Shown here piece by piece: positions 8,051 to 15,877 of a stretch of 64,000 nucleotides of DNA. The notes below the pieces were generated by a model. The model searched no databases. It was given only the letters and a program-made list of their open reading frames with translations, and was not told the DNA's origin. Where the stretch lies: positions 8,832 to 72,831 of the forward strand of contig CAVEQS010000007.1 of the NCBI GenBank assembly GCA_963618015.1, in the 5' to 3' direction. Made by a program: the position numbers and the translations under genes. The DNA comes from Apopatocola sp963618015 (lineage in GTDB: Bacteria > Bacillota > Clostridia > Oscillospirales > Oscillospiraceae). Position 1 is the stretch's first letter; every line of letters begins with the position of its first letter.

Positions 8051-9214
8051 TCAATCGTAGGTGGCTCCGCCGTAGGTGCTGGAAACAAACGCGATATACG
8101 TGTGGCCGATGCCGACCTCTAGCTCGCTGCCGTCGGCGGCGTAGTAGTGGAACGGCTCGGTGACGGCGCCGCGTTTCCAGGTGATGGGCTCGGCATAGCC
8201 GCCGTTGAAGAAGAGGCCGGTGCCTTCGCACTCATAGGTGCTCATTGCGGTGTGGTAGTGATCGTCGATGCCGGTCTGCGTATAGGTGGCGAGAACGAGC
8301 AGATTCTGGAACACGGGAGCTTCGTCCGTGTTGGCGTCGGTAATGGCGTCGTTCCAGTTGTAGCCGACGTAGCCGTTCTTATCGGCTTTGTATTCAAAGC
8401 TTGTGAGCTTCGTGCCGGGGAAGATGATGCGGACGTTGTTGGCGACGCTGCCGTCCGTCGGGGCAGCGTTTTCAGTGAAGCGCAGGCCATAATCGTAGGA
8501 ATCGGTCTTATGCTCGGTGCGCGTGTTGTTTTCCGCAATGAAGTTTTGCAGAAGCTCGCCGGTCGTCGTCATGCTGTGCACGCCGCCGGAGTAGGGGTAC
8601 TCGCTGAGACGGAAGCCTGTGCCGTTCTGCTCGTTGACGTTGATGTTATCGTTATCCACGAAATTCGCGAGCAGCGGGCCGGAAAATTCCGCGCCGTCGG
8701 CGCTCTCGCCGCAGTGGGCGAAGATCGCGTCATACGAAAGCGCCAGGCTGACAAAGTAGGAGCGGCAGCTGCGGACGGGGGTGATGTTCTGCACATCGTC
8801 CAGATCCATAAAGACGAACATGTTTCGCGTGATCTGCTCGACCTGCGCTTCGTAAACGATGGCGGCCTTGCTGATGCTGCCCTGATTGATCGGCAGGAGC
8901 GGCGCATCCCAGTGGTTGTTTTCCACCATGATCGCCACGGGGCGGGTCCTGCTGTAGTCCTTGGAGGTCGTTTCGCCGGTCAGCGGGTTTACGAGCGCTG
9001 CTTCGGGTGTCGGCTCCGGTGTAGCGGTCGGCTCCGGTGTCGGCTCGGCGATGGCGGTCGCCTCGGCCGAGGGCTGCGCAGATGCCTCGGCGGTCGGCTC
9101 CGGCGTGGTGGTCGCTTCCGGCTCAGCGGGCGTATTCGGGCGGTTGGAGCATGCGCCGAAAACGAGCGCGCAGATAAGAAGCAGAGAAAGAATGGTCAGA
9201 AACTTGCGCTTCAT
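8051..9214 (-). CDS. DUF3048 domain lipoprotein (YerB-like), copy 1
   Basis: Surface lipoprotein of unknown biochemical role, 387 aa. The signal peptide ends ALVFGAC with the lipidated Cys at 22. Residues 25-75 are a Thr/Pro/Glu/Ala-rich linker (repeats of the PTPEPTAT kind). The DUF3048 core starts NPLTGE and contains RPVAIMVENNHWDAP, AAIVYEAQVEQITRNMFVFMD, PVRSCRSYFVSLALSYDAIFAHCG and, near the end, GGVHSMTT and PITWKRG. This matches the YerB family of Firmicutes. AGGTGACACC lies before the ATG. It follows a close paralogue on the same strand but has its own promoter in the gap. The function may be cell envelope related; nothing here proves it. Confidence 0.88.
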   Translation of the reverse strand: MKRKFLTILSLLLICALVFGACSNRPNTPAEPEATTTPEPTAEASAQPSAEATAIAEPTPEPTATPEPTPEAALVNPLTGETTSKDYSRTRPVAIMVENNHWDAPLLPINQGSISKAAIVYEAQVEQITRNMFVFMDLDDVQNITPVRSCRSYFVSLALSYDAIFAHCGESADGAEFSGPLLANFVDNDNINVNEQNGTGFRLSEYPYSGGVHSMTTTGELLQNFIAENNTRTEHKTDSYDYGLRFTENAAPTDGSVANNVRIIFPGTKLTSFEYKADKNGYVGYNWNDAITDANTDEAPVFQNLLVLATYTQTGIDDHYHTAMSTYECEGTGLFFNGGYAEPITWKRGAVTEPFHYYAADGSELEVGIGHTYIAFVSSTYGGATYD

Positions 9215-9248
9215 GGTGTCACCTCATAGTAGCAATAAGAATAAAGAA

Positions 9249-9277
9249 AATATACTATATTCGACCCATTGTGTCAA
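9249..9277 (-). promoter_or_regulatory. Sigma-A promoter for DUF3048 copy 1
   Basis: Read on the minus strand: TTGACA (9277-9272), 17-base spacer, TATATT (9254-9249). It lies immediately after the stop codon of the second copy, so copy 1 can be expressed independently. Confidence 0.75.
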
Positions 9278-9286
9278 TGTGCCGGA

Positions 9287-10402
9287 TCACGAATAGCTGA
9301 CCCCGCCGTAATAGTCGGACACGAACGCAATATACGTCCTGCCGACGCCGAGCTGCAATTCGCTGCCGTCGGCGGTATAGTAGCGGAACGGCTCGTTCAC
9401 GCCGCCGCGGCTCCAGGTGATCGGCTCGGCATAGCCGCCGTTGAAGAAGTATCCGGCGTCCTGATAGTCGTAGGTGTAGATGGCGGAGTGATTTTTCTCG
9501 TCAATGCTGATGGAGGTGGGGGAGTAGAGGACGAGAACATTTTCAAATGCGACACTCTCGCCGGTGTTCGCGTCCACGTAGTCGCGGTTCCACTGCGTGC
9601 TCGTATAGCCGCCCTTCTCGGTGTCGTAGGAAAAGTCCGTGGTCTTGCCCGCCGGGAAGACGATATGGACACTCCCTGCTGTCTCGCCGTTTACCGGCGC
9701 GGCATCGTCCGTGAAGAGAAGACCATAGTCATAGCCGTCGGTGCGGTGCGTGGTGCGCGTGCCGTACTGGGCAAAGAGGCTCTGCAGCCGCTCGCCGTCC
9801 GTCGTCATGCTGTGCACGGCGCCAAAGTACGGCGCTTCATACTGGCGGAAACCGCAGCTTCCCTCATGAACTTCAATGTCGTCAGCGTCGGTGTAGTTCA
9901 CGAGCATCGTGTCGGCAAATTCCAGTCCCTCGCCGCTCTTGCCGCAATGGGCGAAAATGGCGTCATAGCTGAGCGCGGCGCTCACAAAGTAGCTGCGCGC
10001 GCTGCGGATGGGGAAGACGTTTTTCAAGCCGTCTGTGTCCATGAAGAGGAACATGTTGCGTGTAATGGACTCCACCTGCATCTCGTATATGATGGCCGCC
10101 TGCGAAACGCCGCCCTGGGCGATGAGCGTACCGTCATCCCAGCAGTTATTTTCCACCATCACGGCGACGGGGCGCGACTGACTGTAGTCGGTATCCGTCC
10201 GCTCGCCGGTCAGGGGGTTCGTGAACATCGGCTCCGGTGTGGCGGTCGGGGTGGGCACCGGCGTGGCCGTCGGCTCCGGTGTCGCGGTAGCGGCGGGCGT
10301 GGGGGACGCCTCCGGCGCCGGGGCAGACGTCGTGCCGCAGCCCGCGGCCGCGAGAAGACACGCGAAGGAAAGAAGGAGTGCGATCATTTTGGAAAGCTTC
10401 AT
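9287..10402 (-). CDS. DUF3048 domain lipoprotein (YerB-like), copy 2
   Basis: Paralogue of the adjacent gene, 371 aa. The start is placed at ATG 10402 (MKLSKMIALLLSFACLLAAAGC), which gives a clean lipoprotein signal with Cys22 and has GAGGTG upstream. A further upstream in-frame start would add 22 basic residues before the signal. The linker at residues 25-62 is Pro/Thr/Ala/Glu repeats. The DUF3048 core has RPVAVMVENNCWDDG, AAIIYEMQVESITRNMFLFMD, PIRSARSYFVSAALSYDAIFAHCG and PITWSRGG. The core is more conserved between the two copies than the linker, as expected for an old tandem duplication. Confidence 0.88.
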   Translation of the reverse strand: MKLSKMIALLLSFACLLAAAGCGTTSAPAPEASPTPAATATPEPTATPVPTPTATPEPMFTNPLTGERTDTDYSQSRPVAVMVENNCWDDGTLIAQGGVSQAAIIYEMQVESITRNMFLFMDTDGLKNVFPIRSARSYFVSAALSYDAIFAHCGKSGEGLEFADTMLVNYTDADDIEVHEGSCGFRQYEAPYFGAVHSMTTDGERLQSLFAQYGTRTTHRTDGYDYGLLFTDDAAPVNGETAGSVHIVFPAGKTTDFSYDTEKGGYTSTQWNRDYVDANTGESVAFENVLVLYSPTSISIDEKNHSAIYTYDYQDAGYFFNGGYAEPITWSRGGVNEPFRYYTADGSELQLGVGRTYIAFVSDYYGGVSYS

Positions 10403-10469
10403 GGGATTACACCTCGGTATAGTAAATGTACGGTCATAAGACGCGCGCGGCGTCCGTTTGGTTCGCATG

Positions 10470-10502
10470 AAAAAGCCCCGGAAGCGGTGCTTCCGGGGCT
10501 TT
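10470..10502 (-). terminator. Rho-independent terminator after secG
   Basis: A 14-bp stem (10472-10485 with 10489-10502) and GGT loop; on the minus strand it is followed by a run of five T. It is positioned 15 bases past the secG stop. Confidence 0.9.
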
Positions 10503-10516
10503 GGAAAAGTCGGGAA

Positions 10517-10765
10517 TCAGTGCAGCAGATTCAGCACCAGCGTGAGAACGACGAACGCGAGCGCGACCCACTTGGTCATCTTCGCCAGAGTACCGTCGAG
10601 CGTTTTCGCCTTTCCCTTGGAGAAGAAAGTTTCCGCACCGCCGGCGACAGCGCCGGACAGACCGGAGCTCTTTCCCGACTGGAGCAGCACAACAGCGATC
10701 AGGAAGATACCGGCGAGAAGTTGGATGATGGTGAAAGCAAGAACAAGACCGTTCACGAAATTCAA
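10517..10765 (-). CDS. secG: Preprotein translocase subunit SecG
   Basis: Small accessory membrane subunit of the SecYEG channel, 82 aa. Two hydrophobic helices (about residues 4-27 and 62-81) flank the family loop VVLLQSGKSSGLSGAVAGGAETFFSKGKAKT. The ATG at 10765 is followed by NFVNGLVLAFTIIQ, and AAAGGATTG lies upstream. It is a single gene with its own terminator. Codon use and length are normal. Confidence 0.95.
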   Translation of the reverse strand: MNFVNGLVLAFTIIQLLAGIFLIAVVLLQSGKSSGLSGAVAGGAETFFSKGKAKTLDGTLAKMTKWVALAFVVLTLVLNLLH

Positions 10766-10865
10766 TCCTTTCTATTGTAAAAGAAAACTTTTTTACGCTT
10801 AAATATGTTACCACAGCCACGGCCAAAAAGCAAGCAATTTTTCATGCGCTTCCGGTAAAATAGGG

Positions 10866-10899
10866 AATTCCGTATGCCGTATTCCGGTCATACGGAATT
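10866..10899 (-). terminator. Probable terminator of the GtrA/GT2 operon
   Basis: An 11-bp perfect stem (AATTCCGTATG at 10866-10876 with 10889-10899). On the minus strand it is followed by CCCTATTTTA, a weak T-run. It lies 4 bases past the gtrA-like stop. Confidence 0.6.
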
Positions 10900-10902
10900 G
10901 CC

Positions 10903-11337
10903 TCATTGATCTCGGTCGGAACGAAAAACCCAGCGCTTCTGGATCTGGTAGCTCGCAAGGAAGAGCACGCCGTCCACCGGAATCTTGATGACGGTCTCGA
11001 GAAGATTCGTTGCGTGGGTGAGATCCTGCAATACCGAAACGAGCACCGCGGAGAGACTCGCCTGCACAATGGCGAGCAGCGCGTACCGCCAGATCGACCG
11101 CCCCGCCGTTCCCTTGTCCTTGAAGACGAGAAGCCGATTGAGCAGAAAGTTTGTCACGGCGGAGACAACGCGCGCGCCATAGGTCGCGCAGAGCTCGCGC
11201 GTGCCGTCCGGCAGGGAGACGAGAAGGACGGAGTTTAGCAGCGTGAAAAGGCCATAATCCAGCAGAAAGCAGATGGCGCTGCTGCCGGAAAAACGGAGAA
11301 ACGATTTCAAAGCGGCCTTACTCCTTTTGATCCCCAT
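10903..11337 (-). CDS. GtrA family membrane protein
   Basis: Four-helix membrane protein (144 aa) of the GtrA family, members of which assist transfer of lipid-linked sugars across the membrane. Seen: FLRFSGSSAICFLLDYGLFTLLNS near the N-terminus, the family motif YGARVVSAVTNFLLNRLLVFKD in the middle (residues about 52-73) and two more hydrophobic segments, ending in a basic QKRWVFR tail. It overlaps the upstream glycosyltransferase by 20 bases, so the pair is coupled, matching the common GT2-GtrA partnership in envelope glycosylation. Confidence 0.9.
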   Translation of the reverse strand: MGIKRSKAALKSFLRFSGSSAICFLLDYGLFTLLNSVLLVSLPDGTRELCATYGARVVSAVTNFLLNRLLVFKDKGTAGRSIWRYALLAIVQASLSAVLVSVLQDLTHATNLLETVIKIPVDGVLFLASYQIQKRWVFRSDRDQ

Positions 11338-12025
11338 GGAAGATGTGGCGGAAAATGAGCTTGTAGATCCGCCAGGAGTCCTTCACGGTGTTGAAGTGGC
11401 TGGTCTGGTTCTCGTCGATGTACACGGTATCGATCACGACCTCACCGACGCCGAGCCCCGCGCCCTTGAGCGAGAGAAGCATCTGCGTTTCGTATTCGTA
11501 CCGTTCGCCGCCGATGGAGCACATCAGCGGCAGGTGCTTGCGGGCGATGGCGCGCAGCCCGGTCTGCGTATCGGTCACGCCGACGCCGCAGGCGAGCTTC
11601 ATAAAGCTGCGCGTGATCTTGTTGCCGAGCTTGCTGCGCAGCGGCACCTGCTCAAGCGAGAAATCCCGCACGCCGAGCCAGAGCTTGTCCGGCTCGCGGC
11701 ACATCGCCTCGGCGACGGCCATGGCGTCCTTGGGGCGGTGCTGGTTGTCGCCGTCCACGACGACGACGCCGTCGATGTCCGGGCGGTTTTCCACGCACCA
11801 GGCAAACGCCGTTTTCATTGCGCGGCCCTTGCCCTTGTTCACTTCGTGCCGCAGCACCGTGACGCCGGGGCGGGAGGCGGCCTCCGCGAAGGGCTGGAGA
11901 TGCCCTTCGTGGCTGCCGTCGTTGACGACGACGATATCGTCAAACCCCTCGGCCAGCAGGCCGTCCACGACCTGAATGAGCTTTTCGTCCGGCTCGTAGG
12001 AGGGGACGACAGCGGTGATTTTCAT
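11318..12025 (-). CDS. Glycosyltransferase family 2 (polyprenyl-phosphate sugar synthase-like)
   Basis: Cytoplasmic-face inverting glycosyltransferase, 235 aa, with no membrane anchor of its own. N-terminal MKITAVVPSYEPDEKLIQVVDGL is the GT-A nucleotide-binding start, VVNDGS follows, and the metal-binding region is DGVVVVDGDNQHRP (residues about 87-100). The C-terminal MLLSLKGAGLGVGEVVIDTVYIDENQTSHFN resembles DPM1/GtrB-like enzymes that charge a polyprenyl phosphate with a sugar. Together with GtrA downstream it probably supplies a lipid-linked sugar for the envelope. The sugar is unknown. Confidence 0.9.
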   Translation of the reverse strand: MKITAVVPSYEPDEKLIQVVDGLLAEGFDDIVVVNDGSHEGHLQPFAEAASRPGVTVLRHEVNKGKGRAMKTAFAWCVENRPDIDGVVVVDGDNQHRPKDAMAVAEAMCREPDKLWLGVRDFSLEQVPLRSKLGNKITRSFMKLACGVGVTDTQTGLRAIARKHLPLMCSIGGERYEYETQMLLSLKGAGLGVGEVVIDTVYIDENQTSHFNTVKDSWRIYKLIFRHIFHGDQKE

Positions 12026-12046
12026 TTCCGTTTTACCCTGCCTTTA

Positions 12047-13645
12047 TCAGAGAGTTTCGTAGTTGCTGATGACAAAACCGGCGTCGGTCTGCAGGAAATA
12101 GATGCGCATGGTAGCGTCGGCATAGTCGATGGCCTGTCCGTTGTGCGTGCAGTTGGCGTCGTAGGTGACGTCCACGCTGTAGCAGTTGTCCGCCCAGATC
12201 ACAACGCCCGAGGCGGTGGTGTCGGAAATATCGATGTTGCCGTAGGCGGTATTCCAGACAACGCCGTTGTAGGTGTCCTGCAGATCGGTATAGGCCTGCG
12301 TGCCGGGCGTAAGATAGGCGAGCGCGGCATAAAGGTTGCCCCAGGTGCCGTTGTAACCGTTCATATAGTAGTTGAGATATGCCTTCACGAAGCTTACAGC
12401 GCGCGTGGTGTACTGCTCGGCTTCCGTACCGTCAAGACAGAGCAGATAATCGCCCTCGGCGGTTTTCGTGACGCTGCATCCCTCGGGCGGCTCAACGGTC
12501 AGCTCCGGCTCGATCAGGAGACCGTCCACCGTGTACGTCGTCCACGAAACGGGGTTGATGAGCTTGTCCTTGAGCGGCTCATAGGAAAAGCTGCTCTGCG
12601 TTTCTCCGGCGTACTCGCTGCCGAGCTCGGTGCCGTTGCAGAATACCTTGCTGCCGACGGCGACCTCGACCGAGGCGGACTTCGTCCCTTCCAATTCAAG
12701 CTCGACATCGGATACCGCCCAGTTCACGTCACTGCCGGAGAGCGTGATCCTGGCAAGCGACTCATCGCCGTCCTTGAGGACGTAGGCGGGGGCTTCGTCG
12801 GTATAGTCGAGCGAGCGGAATGCCTGTACGCTGTCGCTGCCGAAGCGCTCCTCCATATAGGCGCGCACGCGGTCGCGGCCGTCAATGTTCTCCGGACGCT
12901 TCTCGTACCAGAGATTTGTCCAGTCGTCGGCGGTATAGGAGGCGAGCCACGCTTCAAACGCGCGCTGCGGCGCCTGCCGCACGGCCTCGGCGTGCTGCTT
13001 TTCCTGCAAAACAATGGCGTTCTGCTCGGCCTCGGCGGCGTTTTCCGCGTCCTTGTTCTTCTGGAACCGCGCGAGAGCGATCCATAGCACGATGAGCGCG
13101 GCAAGGAAAACCACCGCAACAACGAGAACGTACGTCAGCAGCCCCTTGCGGAAGCCGCCTTTTTTCTTCTTTTCGGGAATGGCGTCCTCGTCCGCGGCAG
13201 GACGAGGGCGGCGCGCGGTTTTTTCCTCCGCTGCAGGGCGTTCCCGGCGGACAGGCTTTTCTTCCTGCACGGGACGAGAGCGGCGTGCGGGTTTATCTTC
13301 GCTCACGGGACGTTCCCGACGAACAGGCTTCTCCTCCGCAGCGGGACGCTCCCGGCGCACCGGGGCATCTTTCCGCGCGGGGCGCTCCGCTCTCTGCACG
13401 GGCGCGGGCGCTTCAAAGCTCTCCTCCGGGATGGGGGAGGCGGGCTCGGCCGCCGGGGGCTCCGAAACCGGCGCGGCGCTTTCTTCCGGCAGTTCCTCCG
13501 CCGGGGATGCTGTCACGCGCTCGGCAGTCTCCGGAATATCAAAAAGCAGCTCCTCCTCGCGGACGGAGGGAGTGCGCTCGGCGCGCGGCAGGCGCGCTTC
13601 GCTCTTCCGGCTCGTGCCGGATACAGGTTTTTCATGCTTTCCCAT
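12047..13645 (-). CDS. Single-pass membrane protein with Arg-rich repeat tail, unknown function
   Basis: 532 aa from ATG 13645, chosen because GAGGGCAGCT precedes it; an in-frame start 4 codons upstream lies inside the ribosome site. Residues 1-94 are acidic and Pro-rich. Residues 95-153 are five or so copies of an RRERPAAEEKP-like repeat. Residues 160-167 are a Lys cluster, and 168-191 are one membrane helix with a cytoplasmic N-terminus. The extracellular part (200-532) appears to hold two similar NTF2-like or TcaA-like domains (FEAWLASYTADDWTNLW and AYLNYYMNGYNGTWGNLYAAL). I infer a cell-envelope sensor or scaffold linked to the glycosyltransferase genes in its operon; the function is not recognised. 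Confidence 0.75.
   Translation of the reverse strand: MGKHEKPVSGTSRKSEARLPRAERTPSVREEELLFDIPETAERVTASPAEELPEESAAPVSEPPAAEPASPIPEESFEAPAPVQRAERPARKDAPVRRERPAAEEKPVRRERPVSEDKPARRSRPVQEEKPVRRERPAAEEKTARRPRPAADEDAIPEKKKKGGFRKGLLTYVLVVAVVFLAALIVLWIALARFQKNKDAENAAEAEQNAIVLQEKQHAEAVRQAPQRAFEAWLASYTADDWTNLWYEKRPENIDGRDRVRAYMEERFGSDSVQAFRSLDYTDEAPAYVLKDGDESLARITLSGSDVNWAVSDVELELEGTKSASVEVAVGSKVFCNGTELGSEYAGETQSSFSYEPLKDKLINPVSWTTYTVDGLLIEPELTVEPPEGCSVTKTAEGDYLLCLDGTEAEQYTTRAVSFVKAYLNYYMNGYNGTWGNLYAALAYLTPGTQAYTDLQDTYNGVVWNTAYGNIDISDTTASGVVIWADNCYSVDVTYDANCTHNGQAIDYADATMRIYFLQTDAGFVISNYETL
13187..13363 (-). repeat. In-frame tandem repeat encoding Arg/Glu/Pro-rich units
   Basis: Imperfect 30-33 base units encode VRRERPAAEEKP-like segments (residues 95-153 of the surrounding protein). 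The repeats alternate basic RRER and acidic EEK blocks, suggesting a disordered polyampholyte region that can vary in length by slippage. Confidence 0.7.
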
Positions 13646-13653
13646 AGCTGCCC

Positions 13654-14730
13654 TCAATTCAAAACGAGAATGGCGGTGGACATCTGGCGCATGCCGATGA
13701 TGTTCGAGCCGCGGGTGATCTGCTCGCCGTTGTAGTACATGAGCGAGGACGAGCCGCCGTCCAGATTGGCGGCGTTGACCGCGCCGCGGTCATACATGAT
13801 CTTTGCGATATCGTCGTAGGTCGCGCCCATGCTGTCGGGCTTGCGGCCCTCAATGACCATCAGGAGAATGGTGCCGTCCGAGCACTGGCCGATGCACGTG
13901 CGCGGATTCATGCCGCCGCCGAGATTGGTCTGCAGCTCGCCGTCCTTCACAAGCACCGGGCCGGGGGAGAAGCTGACCGCGCTCTCCAGCCCGAGATCGA
14001 GCGCCTGCTGGCCGGACATATCGCCGACGTGGAGAATGTGGTCGGCATCAAAGCCGACAACGTTGAGATACCACGTGCCGGGATCGCCGTAGGCAATGGC
14101 GCCGTCGCGCATGACAAGACCGTCGGGAATGCCGCCGTTGCCGCCTCCGCCCGGATCGTAGAAGCCGCCGGCGTTCGTGCCGCCGATGGCGTTGTACTTG
14201 TCGATAAACTCGTAGAGATACAGTCCATGGTAGTTCGCGCCGTAGGCGTCGAGCGTACCGACAACGACCTTCGAAGGATCGCGGATGATCATGAGCTTGC
14301 CCTTAAAGGTCGAGCCCTTGATGTCCACGACTTCGAGCCACTCGCCGCTCTCGCTGGTATTTTCCGACGGCTCCACTACAACGACCTGTCCCGCGTTGGT
14401 GGTATCGTCTTCCACGGTGCGGCCGTCCTCATAGGGAAGCTCGACAAAGTCGCCGCTCGGCACGGTCTCATCGTCCGTGGAGGTGCTGACGGGATGCAGT
14501 ATCGCGTCCACCTGCGCATCGGAGAGATAGATGTGCGGCAGGAATTTCAGCGCGCTCGTCTCGTTGACAGACAGCACGAAAAGCCGCTCCGCTTCCGTGG
14601 AGGGGCCGTGGATCAGCACGCCCATCACGCCCAGAAGAAAAACGGCAAACAGCAGTATGGTGACCAGAAGGATCAGCAGAATGCGCCCTACGACGCGGAA
14701 GATCCCACCGGCTGCGCTGCGTTCACGCAT
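13654..14730 (-). CDS. Phosphodiester glycosidase family protein (NAGPA domain), membrane-anchored
   Basis: 358 aa, first gene of the leftward envelope operon. Residues 13-40 are an N-terminal membrane anchor. The NAGPA/DUF2233 domain covers about 135-358. It carries GGTNAGGFYDPGGGG, the YGDPGTWYLNVVGFDADHILHVG stretch (read in parts), FSPGPVLVKDGE, the GGGMNPRTCIGQCSDGTILLMVIEGR core and the C-terminal NAANLDGGSSSLMYYNGE, all typical of phosphodiester glycosidases that remove sugar-phosphodiester caps. In bacteria these proteins act on exopolysaccharide or wall glycans. An operon with GT2 and GtrA supports an envelope glycan role; the substrate is unknown. Confidence 0.88.
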   Translation of the reverse strand: MRERSAAGGIFRVVGRILLILLVTILLFAVFLLGVMGVLIHGPSTEAERLFVLSVNETSALKFLPHIYLSDAQVDAILHPVSTSTDDETVPSGDFVELPYEDGRTVEDDTTNAGQVVVVEPSENTSESGEWLEVVDIKGSTFKGKLMIIRDPSKVVVGTLDAYGANYHGLYLYEFIDKYNAIGGTNAGGFYDPGGGGNGGIPDGLVMRDGAIAYGDPGTWYLNVVGFDADHILHVGDMSGQQALDLGLESAVSFSPGPVLVKDGELQTNLGGGMNPRTCIGQCSDGTILLMVIEGRKPDSMGATYDDIAKIMYDRGAVNAANLDGGSSSLMYYNGEQITRGSNIIGMRQMSTAILVLN

Positions 14731-14771
14731 GGTTTCATCCTCGCTCTCAACAGTAATAAAGATACCAAATT

Positions 14772-14801
14772 AGTATACACCAGAAAGCCGCCTTTTGACA
14801 A
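14772..14801 (-). promoter_or_regulatory. Promoter of the NAGPA-GT2-GtrA operon
   Basis: Minus strand: TTGTCA (14801-14796), 18-base spacer, TATACT (14777-14772), 42 bases before the start of the first gene. Confidence 0.7.
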
Positions 14802-14906
14802 GTTCCTTAACGCAAATATAATAAACGACTTCCTGCATTATAGACGAAAAAACCGTCCCTCCGGTTCTCGGCAGCAGCAAATCCTCTCCAATTCCTGTAA
14901 ATTTTA

Positions 14907-14940
14907 TTGACAAAACATGATACTTCGTGATAAGAAGTAT
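14907..14940 (+). promoter_or_regulatory. Promoter and PadR-type operator
   Basis: TTGACA at 14907-14912 is followed by a perfect inverted repeat, ATACTTC (14920-14926) and GAAGTAT (14934-14940), spaced by 7 bases and covering the expected -10 area. It lies 20 bases before the padR-like start. A dyad placed over the promoter suggests autoregulation by the PadR protein. Confidence 0.7.
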
Positions 14941-14960
14941 AGCGTGAAAGGAGGTATAGC

Positions 14961-15278
14961 ATGGATATTCAGCTGAAGCGGGGACTTCTGGACGTCTGCG
15001 TTCTGGCGGCGATCCGAAGCGAGGATTCCTACGGCTATAAGATCATAAAGGACATGAAGCCGTATATCGAGCTTTCCGAATCGACTCTGTATACCATTCT
15101 CAAGCGCCTGGAAGCAGCGGATATGCTGACGGTCCGCACCGCGGAGCACGGCGGCCGGCTCCGGAAGTATTACCATATCACCGAAGCGGGCCTAAGGCGT
15201 ATTGAGGAGTTCAAGGCCGAGTGGAAGGAAATTATGGCAATTTACCAATTTGTGACCAGGGAGGATCACGGGCAATGA
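14961..15278 (+). CDS. PadR family transcriptional regulator
   Basis: 105-residue winged helix repressor. MDIQLKRGLLDVCVLAAIRSEDSYGYKIIKDM and YTILKRLEAADMLTVRTAEHGGRLRKYYHITEAGLRRIEEF (both only partly quoted here from longer conserved blocks) define the PadR fold, with a short C-terminal dimer helix. AAAGGAGG lies before the ATG. It overlaps the DUF1700 gene by 4 bases (ATGA). This PadR-DUF1700-DUF4097 arrangement is common in Firmicutes and is often linked to envelope stress. The dyad over its promoter is its probable operator. Confidence 0.93.
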   Translation: MDIQLKRGLLDVCVLAAIRSEDSYGYKIIKDMKPYIELSESTLYTILKRLEAADMLTVRTAEHGGRLRKYYHITEAGLRRIEEFKAEWKEIMAIYQFVTREDHGQ

Positions 15279-15877
15279 ATAAACAGGAATTTCTTGCCGG
15301 ACTGCGGAAAGGCTTATCCGGGCTACCGCAGGCTGATATGGAGGAGCGTTTGGCGTTTTACGCCGAAATGCTCGATGACCGGATAGAGGAAGGTCTTTCG
15401 GAGGAGGAAGCGGTTGCGGCGATAGGCCCGGTAGAAGAGATCGTCCGTCAGACAGTGGCCGAGACGCCTCTTGCCAAAATCGCCAAAGAAAGGATGCGGC
15501 CGAAAAGACAGTTAAAAGCGTGGGAGATCGTGCTCTTAGCGCTGGGCTCACCGATATGGCTCTCGCTGGCGATTGCCGCGGCCGCCGCGACCCTTGCGGT
15601 TTATATTTCTCTGTGGGCATTAATTGCTGCGCTGTGGGCAATTTTTGGCGCACTTTCCGTCTGCGCTGTTGCCGGCGTACCGGCGTGCGCTATCCTTGCT
15701 GCGCGAGGGAGCGTTGCGGCGGGGTTTGCCTTCCTCGCTGCAGGGCTCGTCTGCGCCGGGCTTTCCATTTTGATGTTCTTTGGCTGTAAGGCGGCGACCG
15801 GGGGGATATTACTGCTCACGAAGAAATTTACCCTCTGGATAAAGAACTGCTTCATGAAAAAGGAGGAAGTGCAATGA
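15275..15877 (+). CDS. DUF1700 (HAAS domain) membrane protein
   Basis: 200 aa from ATG 15275, which overlaps the padR stop and follows GGGAGG. Residues 1-65 form the HAAS/DUF1700 signalling domain (MNKQEFLAGLRKGLSGLPQ, FYAEMLDDRIEEGLSEEEAV, IGPVEEIV). Residues 85-190 contain about four hydrophobic helices rich in Ala/Gly. It ends with a basic-acidic tail. DUF1700 proteins usually pair with a PadR regulator, as here, and probably pass a membrane signal to it. It is coupled by a further ATGA overlap to the next gene. Confidence 0.88.
   Translation: MNKQEFLAGLRKGLSGLPQADMEERLAFYAEMLDDRIEEGLSEEEAVAAIGPVEEIVRQTVAETPLAKIAKERMRPKRQLKAWEIVLLALGSPIWLSLAIAAAAATLAVYISLWALIAALWAIFGALSVCAVAGVPACAILAARGSVAAGFAFLAAGLVCAGLSILMFFGCKAATGGILLLTKKFTLWIKNCFMKKEEVQ

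Noticed and set aside
9030..9130. Short GTCGGCTCCGG-type DNA repeats in the DUF3048 genes.
   Set aside because: They are codons of the Pro/Thr/Glu linker, not a separate repeat element.
13187..13363. CRISPR-like spaced repeats.
   Set aside because: The repeats are in-frame, protein-coding and degenerate, without unique spacers of constant length.
14840..14890. Small AACCG/CGGTT hairpin with a T-run on the minus strand.
   Set aside because: No minus-strand gene lies upstream that it could terminate.
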